Positions 51,920 through 61,425 of a stretch of 64,000 nucleotides of DNA are shown piece after piece; positions within the stretch are counted from its first letter, which is position 1, and every line of letters begins with the position of its first letter. A program made the translations under genes and the position numbers. The stretch comes from Oncomelania hupensis. Its lineage: Eukaryota; Mollusca; Gastropoda; Littorinimorpha; Pomatiopsidae. Below the pieces are notes generated by a model. It saw nothing but the letters and a program-made list of their open reading frames with translations, was not told where the DNA came from and did not search any database. Location: NCBI GenBank assembly GCA_036898135.1, contig CM072512.1, forward strand, positions 37,913,145 to 37,977,144, in the 5' to 3' direction.

Positions 51920-52255
51920 AAGCATACCGAAGACTTCTGGGAATTTCCTATATTCAGCACATCACCAACGACGGAGCCCCACAGACCATCACACAAGCCA
52001 TTGGACAACACAATGACTTCCTCACAGTGGTGAAGAAATGGAAACTCTGATGGTATGGCAACATCACCAGAGCATCAGGAAAAGACAAAGACCATCCTGT
52101 AAGGAATGGTGCAAGGAGGCAGACAGAAAAAGACTGCCGAGAATGGACTGGCTGCACATGAGGTCTGCTGAGGACAGAGAAAGATGGAGTATGCTGGTTA
52201 AAGGATCATCTATGGTGCCCCAGCGGCTTTTGGCATAGGATAGCATAGCATAGCA
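51920..52255 (+). mobile_element. LINE family D, 3' fragment with (CATAG)n tail
   Basis: Starts 'aagcataccgaagacttctggga' and preserves 'HHQRRS/ITNDGAPQTITQAIGQH', '.TVVKKWKL.WYG', and the ending 'tctatggtgcccc'. It closes with CATAG units at 52240-52255, a variant of the family's GATAG tail. Confidence 0.72.
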
Positions 52256-53315
52256 TTTCAACAAACTGTCACAAATAGTTCCACTTTTATTCAATTTGTA
52301 ACATCAAATTTGACCATTGCATATATTCATTCACAATCATATTCAGGTTACCTCTTTCATGTGAAGACGTCATATTTCTGCTTCCAAGAGGGATGAGGGA
52401 AAAATACTGCAGACTAAACACACAATTTAGTTTCTTCCCAACAAAACATACATTAAATCTCAATGCACAAAATAATGAACACATCTAATCAAAGGCTAAA
52501 GTACCTTTCATAGTTTCCAACAAAAGTCATGCTGACCACAAGAATGTTTGTCTAAAAGCAAATTATTATTTACTAATTTATTAAAAAAATTTAGAAGAAA
52601 ACTACTGGAAAATTTGAGGGAAAGCCAATTTACAATGAGAGAAAAACAGGCTATGTGTTTAAGTATGGACACTGCCCTAAGAATTCAATCAAAGGTCTTT
52701 ACATTCTATATACTATTTATGCAAAATGTTCTTCACTATTATTTACAACTTATTGGTACAATCATTACTAATTTAGTAATTATCCAATACAATTTCTGAA
52801 TACAGAAAAATAAGTAGAATGATGGAGACAAGATACAATTTAGACTGATGTATTCAATCCTTGTCACCAAGCCATGAGAGTTGACAAGTGTTAAAAATTA
52901 CTGCATACCATGTACATACTAATACCACTAAAATATGTAAGCTGCATTATTTTTGGTATCATAAACAGGATTACCAGGTGCAGTGTATAAAAACTGTAAT
53001 ACAGATATTATATCACACTCGGTTTTTGCTATACCATATTATACACAGTGAAGTCAGCAAAATGCAAGGATGCTGAGAAAAAACAACAAACACCCAACTA
53101 ACCAAGGCTATTATTTAAGATGGCAAAAGTGAAAATAAGAAAGTAGCATGTGACCATTGTGAAAATCAGTACAGGGAAACTGGATAATTTCAAGTTGACT
53201 AATTTTAAATATGTTTATCTTCAAACTTCGCTGTTTATTCTTTGGCTATTCTTATGTTAACTACAATTTTTTAAAAAAAGAACATAATGAAAGACCTGAT
53301 AAATTCATGTTAAAT
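52256..53315. other. No supportable gene
   Basis: AT-rich spacer ending at the TTAA target of the piggyBac-type element. Confidence 0.5.
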
Positions 53316-53889
53316 TTAACCCTCTTCAGGCTCTTGCCATGATGAGTCATGATCATGGCTTTACGGCTGAACCCGATGAGCCATGATCGTGACTCGCACT
53401 CGGTTAGTCATCGTCTTATAACTTCAATTACGATAGATGCCATTTCTGCATTCTTCTGGCAACTTCAAAAGCTGATGTCAGCAGATTTTGCTAACGACAA
53501 TGGATACAATTTTCCAAAGAAATAAGTGACCCTAACAAAGAGTTTTATAAACCTGAACCTGACAATGGTGGGGACACCAGCGAGACATAAAAATACAGTG
53601 AAGGTAAGGCAGAAAATGCACTTTTCATACATTAATTAGATCAATAAATGCATGTTAGTGATTGAGACAATGCACAAGATTGAAGACAGAGTATAAATAT
53701 GGGTGCGCGATGTAGAATTTGAAGTCTATTTTGAGGCAGTTCTTAAAAGGTGAGGGCATGTTAGGATTGAGAAAACACAAACGTTAATTTATTTCGCTCA
53801 CTTAAAAAAAACAAAAAAACGTGATGCCATTGTAATTTCAGTCAAAACAACACAGCGTCTGTCACAATCCGTTTATTCTTTTTTTTATT

Positions 53890-54310
53890 TGTCTTCAGAT
53901 TCCAGTGGAAACAACAGTGTCACCAGCAGCAATGACAGTGATGGCAGCAAGAATGCAGGACCTGATGTTGATGGTCTTTGGTTGCCGATCATTGGTGAGG
54001 ATCCTGGCCCCATCCCAGTCTCCTTCACTTCTGCTCCAGGGCCTGATCCACCTTCCTTCCCCTGAAGCTATGCCCCTGATGCATCACTCACTTACTCCGT
54101 GGCGTCTTGACATTTATTCTAATGACCTACTGACCCACAGTAATGAACAATGGTCACCAGACTTACAAGTCAGCAAGCCTGCTACGTTATCGTGCCTGGA
54201 CAGGGACCCACTGCTGTGGACACTGTTCACTAAACCCCGAAAGAAGCCTGCCTGTGACGTCACCGCCTATCATGGGTCTTGACTCCTTGCCTCATATCTT
54301 AAGATTGAGG
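53890..54310 (+). pseudogene. piggyBac-like transposase N-terminal relic
   Basis: The frame starting in 'DSSGNNSVTSSNDSDGS' gives an acidic Ser-rich N-terminus, then 'W.P..GEDPGPIPVSFTSAPGP', which resembles the piggyBac F(T)..PG block. Frameshifts follow. A later 'IMGLDSLPHI' resembles the conserved MG...LP segment of the catalytic domain start. It ends where the LINE begins. Confidence 0.45.
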
Positions 54311-54349
54311 CACACATGACAACGTCTTCCACCAGAGGTCTACAGAGTC

Positions 54350-57300
54350 ATCAGTGACCTTGACCTTGCCTGCAGACCACCTACGACAAGAGGCACTCGT
54401 GGTGGAAGGTCGGTCTGGCGGCGGTCATCTTGGCTGAGACTTTGCGATACGCCCGGTACTCCTCCACCACCACTCCGAGTGGACTCCATGACTGTGTCAG
54501 GGCTGCTTTCGCCTGTCCAGGTCGACTCTCTACCTGCATGCGCCACACCTTCACCTCTTGGGCTTGCCTCCGAGATTGCCATCGATGCACCACAGTCTCT
54601 CCTGGCCGACTGTCGTTCCACACCTCTTCCTGCTGAGAGAAGCCCCCTGTCTGCCTTTACGGCGTCTACACCACTTCTTGTGCAGCTGCCTTTCCATGGT
54701 GTGTCGTCTCCGATCTCCAGCGGTTCTGCTTCAGAGAGTTTACCTTCTATGCTGCCTCCATCCCCAGCACGTACCAAACCAGACCTACCTCAAGGTTCTA
54801 AACTCATACATGTTATGTGCCTGAATGCTCAGTCATGTGTGAACAAAGCCCTAGAACTTAATGACTTGATTTGTGACGGCGACTATGACATAGCGTTCCT
54901 GTCAGAGACATGGCTTCAGCTAGTGGGTGACGAGAGCACTATTGCTTCACTGACGCCCTTGGGCTATTCATTTATATCCGTTCCTCGCCTGGCTAGGTCT
55001 GGTGGTGGTCTTGCTGTCCTATATAAAAACAATCTCAAGAACTTGCTGACTGTGACTTACGGAACGAACGAACTCTCATTTAAATCATTCCAGGTCTGTG
55101 AGGTCCGCCTAAGAATACAAGGTCAACAGTTTACATTTCTTAGTATATACAGACCACCATACAGTAAAAAGAACAGAATCACTGATAAGATGTTTGTTGA
55201 TGATTTTAACACTATGCTTGATTTTTACATTTCCCATGATAAGGTACTCATTGTCGGTGATTTCAATTTACACTTTGATCAACCTGAAGAAATTTACGTG
55301 AAGTCTATGATGTCCACCTTGCAGAGTTTTAATCTGGAGCAGCTTGTTTGGGTGCCCACCCAAAGAAGTCAGCACACTCTTGACTGGGTCGTGACCAACT
55401 GCGCGGCTAGCGTGTCCGACCTCAGAGTTGAAGACAAAGGCGTATCTGTCCACTATTGCATATCTTTCGCGCTTGCTGTCACAAAACCGCGTCGAGTCTA
55501 GAATCGTCACTTCCAGAAACTTTCGGAAAATCGACGTCGCAGCTTTTAAGGCAGATGTGTCTGGTGCACTCGCGACTCTCAGTTCTGGAGCTGAGGTGTC
55601 CGCCCAGTCGTACAGCTCGTCCCTTCATGACGTTCTTGACGAGCACGCACCGCTTGTGACACGCCGCGTGTCAGACCGGATGTCGGCGCCATGGACGACG
55701 CCTTCCATTACACAGGCCAAGCGCGACCGTCGCCGTGCTGAACGCATTTGCGTGGAGACTGGCTTGACTGTGCGCCAAAAAGAACTTTTTCGAATAAGCG
55801 GCGAGCTGATGGGTGTGTTAGCAAACAGGGCGCTTCCTACCACTATTCCGAATGAGAATTTGCCAGAGAGGTTCAGCGAGTTTTTCAGCAGCAAGATCGC
55901 TGACATACGGAAGACGCTTGACTCCAACCCGTCAGTAGTCACAACTTCTCTCTCGCAGAGTTTCTCTGATACTCAATTTGACCATTTCCGACCAGTGACA
56001 GAGGATCTGGTTAAAAAAATCATCCTTGGCATGCCCAAGAAGTCCTGCCAACTTGATCCAATTCCTACAGATCTTCTTTTTCAGTGCTTAGACGAAGTCA
56101 TTCCCACTACCACAGCTATCATGAATGATTCTCTCTCTTCTGGCAGCGTTCCTTCTGTCTTCAAACATGCTCTGGTCAATCCACTTCTCAAAAAGTCCAA
56201 CCTTGATCTAGAACTTCTCATAAACTATCGTCCTGTTTCAAATTTACCATTCCTTTCAAAAGTTCTTGAACGGATCGTTCTTAAAAAGCTCATGTCACAC
56301 CTTGAGTCAAACAACTTACTCGAGACGTTCCAGTCAGCCTATAAAAAAAGCCACAATACAGAGACTGCGTTACTAAGCGTGGTCAATGACCTGTTGACGG
56401 CGGCGGATCAGGGCAGAGTGTCGATCTTGTCATTGCTCGACCTGTCCGCTGCCTTCAACACGGTTACACCATTGATCATGACATCCTTTGCGTCCGGCTG
56501 GAGGAGACTTTTGGCTGTGCTGGAGCGGTTCACGCATGGTTCCGCTCATACCTCTCTGACCGTACCCAGTCTGTCATAGTGAACAACTCGCAGTCCACTC
56601 TCTCACTATTGAAGTATGGAGTTCCACAGGGCTCTGTTCTTGGTCCTGTGTTGTTCACTATGTACACACAATCTCTCAGCTCAATAAACAGTGCTTTCAA
56701 TCATTCATTCCAGTTCTTTGCTGATGATACTCAACTGCACAATTCTGCTCCTCCTTCTGAAATCCCAGCTCTTGCCCAAAACATTTCTGATTGCATTTGT
56801 TCTGTCGCTGACTGGATGGGCTCAAACAAACTGAAAATTAACGAAGATAAGACTGAGCTCATCCTGGTCGGGACAAGATCGAAACTTCATCAGTCAGCTA
56901 TTCTGTCCATGAATGTGTCTGATCAGGAGATTCCATTTTCAAGGTTGGTCCGCAATCTTGGAGTTCACCTTGATCAGACACTCACGATGGAGACACATAT
57001 AAATAGTCTGTGCAAATCCCTCAACTTTCATTTCCGTAGGATTAGTAAAATACGCCGCTACCTTTCTGTGGACACTGCCAACAAACTTGCTGTCTCCTTT
57101 ATTCTGTCCCGACTTGATTTCAGTAATTCTCTTCTGGCTGGCCTTCCTGATGAAAAACTCATAACTTCAACGTATTCAAAATAACGCTGCTCGCCTTGTC
57201 CTCCTGCAGCCGCGGCGCTTTAGTGCCGCCACTGCACTTCAAACACTGCACTGGCTGCCTGTAAAGGCTCACATTGAATACAAAATTGCTTCTCTCTGTT

Positions 57301-58170
57301 TTCACTGTCTTCACACTGATACCTTTCCCTCTTATCTGGCTGATCTCATCCTCCTCTACAAACCTACTCGTTCTCTTCGCTCTGAAGATGCCTCCTTATT
57401 GACCGTCCCCATATATTCTCTTAACTTCTTCGGGAAAAGATCTTTTGCTGTGTTCGCTCCGTCGCTGTGGAACTCTCTTCCCTCCGAACTTCGTCACACT
57501 CAGTCTGTCACTGCTTTCAAAAAGAATCTTAAAACTTTTCTGTTCTGCAAGCATCTGCATTCTTGATCAGCTGTGATTCTGTCACTGGTCGTATGACTGA
57601 TTTCAGTCTTTGAGAGATGCTTGCATACGTAAGATGGTCAGTGAGTGGGTGCTGAGGAATTAAAACATCACAACAGCTTGCGTGTGTCTGTGCGTACTTG
57701 CGTCTGTTTCTGACAATTCCTAGGTGTTTGTGTCTGGGTGCTATATAATGTCTATGACATCATGGTCATAATTTTTTTAATAATCATTCTTCATATCTTA
57801 TGTGACTGACTTTTTTTTTTTTTACTTGGAATTTGATATTTACTTATTTATTGTCCAGAGTTTAGAAGATGTGATTGCATTTCTAACAACATTTTCTGTT
57901 TTTACATTTCCCATCAATTTTATTTTATTTACTTTTGACTTTTTATTATATTGTCAGTCTTGTTAAAGCTATTAGTACATTGTTTTAATGCAACTATTGT
58001 GTGAGTGATGTTTACTGCCAATTGCTTATTTTTAAATTTTAATGGATTTTGTTTTAAATTTTATTTATTGATTGTATTCTATTGTATTGTGTGTGTGACT
58101 GTGTTTGATGCGCCTTGAGCAGACTTTTGTTTGTAATGTGCTTTATAAATAAAATTATTATTATTATTTT
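54350..58170 (+). mobile_element. CR1/L2-like LINE, nearly full length, frameshifted
   Basis: Frame 54479-55501 carries an apurinic endonuclease: 'LNAQSCVNKALEL', 'DIAFLSETWL', 'GGGLAVLYK', 'LSIYRPPYS', 'VLIVGDFNLHFD', 'HTLDWVVTN'. Frame 55428-56579 continues with the start of the RT ('DPIPTDLLFQ', 'YRPVSNLPFLSKVLERIV', 'FQSAYKKSHNTETALL', 'LLDLSAAFNTV'). Frame 56579-57184 has 'GVPQGSVLGPVLF', the catalytic 'FADDTQL', and 'NLGVHLDQTL'. A third frame holds the C-terminal block 'ARLVLLQPRRFS', 'LHWLPVKAHIEYKI' and 'APSLWNSLPSELR'. At least three frameshifts (near 55490, 56465 and 57175) break it. The 3' end has ATTATT units near 58153-58170. The exact 5' border is uncertain. Confidence 0.88.
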
Positions 58171-58189
58171 TATTACTTGATTTTTTGAA

Positions 58190-59560
58190 CAACGGTTTGA
58201 CCCTTGTCTTTTTTAAATCATGTAGTCGTGGAAACCAACAGGTATTCTGTCCAGTGGATTTAGTCTCATCAAGAACATTTGCACAACAAATCCAAATCTG
58301 TTGTACAATACTGGATGAGGCAAGGCCAAAACCACAGCCACAGAGTTCAGGGCATTCCAAGGATTGATTGTGAACATGGGCCTAATCAAGAAATCCACCA
58401 TGAAAGCATACTGGGACTGCAGTACTTTTGTCAACATTTTCTCATGACAGATTTGAAATAATGATGAAATTCGTTCACTTCAATAACAATTTGGAAATGC
58501 CAGTAAGGGAAGATGAAAGATTCAGATTATTCATGACTCAGCCTATTGTTGACCACTTTCAGAGGGTATTCTTGCATTCCTTTCAGTCAAACCAGCACAT
58601 CTGCATAGATAAAAGCATGAGCAGCTTCAAAGGTAAAACACCACACCTACACCAGTACATGCCCAAGAAAATTCATGCTAGCTTCGGTGTAAAGTTCTGA
58701 TGCTGCACTACCGCTGGTGGCCACATACTCTAGTCATGCGCCTCATGACCGCATGCAACTTTCTGTAAAGAGGGTACCATCTTTGTCTTGACAATTACTT
58801 TACATCTCCAGCTCTCTTCAGGGATCTCTATGCCCTGCAGACAACAGCAACTGGGATTGTTAGAAGCAACAGAAGAGGCCTGCCACAAGCCTGCATGAAC
58901 AGGCGGTTGCAAAACCAGCAGGTTGCCATGGAGGAAAGGTGATCTGCTCTGCGTCTTCTACAATGCCAGCAAACTGTCCACAGTTGCGACAGTAGGCAAT
59001 GCTCAGGTCAGGACCAGGAGAGGGCAGCTTGTAGACAAGCCCAACACAGTGGTCAAGTATAACCAGGCAATGGGTGGAGTAGACTAGAGCGATGCGTGGC
59101 TGTACACTTACTGGTCTGAGTGCAGAATGATGAAGTGGACAACAAAGCCCGCAAAGGTGGCCTTAGCCCTCATTGGGAGAGCCATTCTCAACTGTTACAA
59201 CTTACATTGTGTATCAAAGAAACACATCTCATGAGCCAAATATGACCCGCTACAAGCTCACAGTGGCAGTTGTGGAAAACCTTGTGGGCAACTTCCGCCC
59301 GGTAAAGGTCATCCAGAGATTGCGCATTTTTGCTGAGATTCAAGCTGCCAGAGCAAATCCTCATCTTGCTGGTCCAGCCCATGCTTTGCAGGTCCAAGAA
59401 ATTGTGATAGGGGAAGGCCATGAGATGCAGAAACTGCCAGTGGGCAGAAAAAGAAACTGCCGCCCTTCATGATGGTCATCTGCGTTCGTGCTACCGGTCT
59501 CCTGCCCGTGTCCGGAGTGATTTGCAAACTTCCAAAAAAGGCCAAGGATGTGAACATGCT
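58190..59560 (+). pseudogene. piggyBac-type transposase, catalytic and C-terminal part, broken
   Basis: Blocks in order across several frames: 'VVETNRYSVQ', 'FRAFQGLIVNMGL', 'MKFVHFNNNLEMPVREDERF', 'ICIDKSMSSFKGKTPHLHQYMPKK', 'LDNYFTSPALFRDL', 'GIVRSNRRGLPQA', 'NTVVKYNQAMGGVD' and 'GRKRNCRP'. These are hallmark piggyBac (DDE_Tnp_1_7) segments with the aspartates of the catalytic region in IDKSM, LDNYF and GGVD. Stops and frameshifts (for example near 58440, 58700 and 59090) make it inactive. The N-terminal half is separated by the LINE. Confidence 0.8.
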
Positions 59561-59929
59561 GCTGTGTTTTCATGTGTATTTGACATCTACTTTTGCTTTT
59601 ATGACTAGGGGATGTTCAAAAGCCCTTCGTCAGTCTTTGAATATGAAATTAAAAAACATTAACCTTTTCTTCAACGTTGAATGCATAATTTGCCTACAAA
59701 TTCAGTAGAATAAACATGTGACCAGTTTTGAGGCAAGCGTGTTTTTTAATATTTTTTGTCAGAATGTTCAGACTCTCCTGTTTCTAATTATTTAGATTTT
59801 TCTATATGTTAGAGGTAAAATAAGTACAGAAAAAAATTATTTAAAGCCAGGTAGTACACAGCTTTTAGATCTAGATACAAAGACTGTTTCTGATGAGCAC
59901 ATTACTTTTTATGCAAGGTCATTACATTA

Positions 59930-60506
59930 CATGATTATTGCTTTAGGACCAGCGGACTCTTCCGAGCCAAATCAGGACCGGACAACCCCTGATCTGCATA
60001 AAAGATCTGCCGAAACAACTCTAGTGGTAAAACTGAAAGCTCTCCACCAGCCAGTCACTTTACAATAAAGACATCCCACGCAGGGGACGCTGAGGCTGTA
60101 CTCCAATTTATCGAACCCCCGTTTACAAAAACAAAATAGAATACAAACATTATTATAAATTATCAACAAAACACATACATATAAAATGCCTACATTGCTA
60201 AATAATAACATCATAGGAAGCCCTAGTGACCACCTGGCAGAAAGCATCCAATATTCTCAAGCTGATCCTACAGACCTCATACACAAATAAGGAGTCTTGT
60301 CCCGGAAGAGTTTTCAAGAAAAAAGGTAGGTGACTGGTCTAGCGAAGAAGAAGATAGTATAGCAGATTAATAGAACAGAGCAGGAATGAGAAAGAGAAAA
60401 TGAGAAAGACAGTGACAGTGGGAATTAAAACTAAAAGCACTAAATTTCCAGGAAGTGGGGATACTATTTATACTGAAACCCCCGGCACCCCAACGGGGGT
60501 TATGCA
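59930..60506 (-). mobile_element. Family C retroposon with 13-bp target duplication
   Basis: TTATGCAAGGTCA occurs immediately outside both ends (about 59910-59922 and 60499-60512). The 3' end with GTAATGTAA-type tail is at 59923-59936 and the TATA-containing 5' end at 60450-60500. It is inserted about 10 bases inside the right end of the piggyBac-type element. Confidence 0.87.
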
Positions 60507-60522
60507 AGGTCAAGAGGGTTAA

Positions 60523-61164
60523 GTCTAAATCTAATTTAAAATTATCCAACCTTCACTATTAAAAACAAACACAGCTATAATTTAGTAAACAGAACAATAA
60601 AAGTTGCTAATGTCTTTAACATTGAAAACACAATAGTCAAAACCCGCAAATTGAGGCCAAAAGTCAAATATCGTTTGTGCTGAGTTATCACATACATGCC
60701 TACAGCTTAAAATGAACTGTAGCTGTACCGTACAACCCAAACTGTTAGTTTTTCAATAAACACACACAGGCCATAGCTAAGCCACGCTTCCACATGATAA
60801 ATTAACACAAGCAACAGTGATAAGTACATCAATCCCAACATCAATGATTGTAAGAGGCAAAAAGCTGTCAAACAACAGTACCAATATGATGATAGGTTCA
60901 AGTGGTTCAACGACAGAGCAGAATTTCCTATCAAAATCTTTACCCTTCTTGACTTAAAATGTTTTCCAAACATATAGTAAAACGTACTTAGCTGCATTAT
61001 TGTTACATAGTTTTATCAGTACAACTTATGTTAATCCTATGAATAAAACGTAATGCAACAACAACAACAGCAGATAACCAAACTGTTAAAACTCCAATTC
61101 ACCATTGCAAAATTATCGTTATAATATTAGTGAAAAGAGGACACCATCTTGATTATGACAGGAG
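60523..61164. other. No gene seen
   Basis: AT-rich spacer between the piggyBac-type and hAT-type elements. A 96-residue minus-strand frame (60707-60997) lacks support. Confidence 0.5.
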
Positions 61165-61425
61165 CAGACCTGCTTACCCGTCTGTATTTCGCCGTATTTC
61201 AATATTTCGACCTCGCGTACGCTGTTACGATCTCTAGTTAAAAAATCCGGAAATTGGCCAGTAAAGTCCGTTTTTAAAAATACTTCTAAAAAAACTTTTT
61301 GATCAAATTTCAGTAATGTCTATTTTGTCGGAAGAAAAAATTGCACTAGAAAGACAAAATCTAAGCGCCATTGTTGTGTCTATCGCGTGTGTATCCCGCC
61401 TAGCCTGTTTACTCTGCAAATAATT

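Larger units (their letters stand above)
53320..60518 (+). mobile_element. piggyBac-type element, nested with other transposons
   Basis: TTAA at 53316-53319 precedes CCCTCTTCAGG. AGGG at 60515-60518 is followed by TTAA, giving inverted ends CCCTCTTCA and CCCTCTTGA with the piggyBac-specific TTAA target. Both a 5' coding relic (about 53890-54310) and a longer 3' transposase relic (58190-59560) lie inside. A LINE (about 54350-58170) and a family C retroposon (59930-60506) are inserted. The inner parts of the two ends match poorly, so they might come from two related elements. Confidence 0.72.

Noticed and set aside
54340..54777. 145-residue minus-strand frame
   Set aside because: Antisense shadow of the LINE 5' region.
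60707..60997. 96-residue minus-strand hydrophobic frame
   Set aside because: No splice sites or homology recognised; AT-rich sequence readily makes hydrophobic frames.
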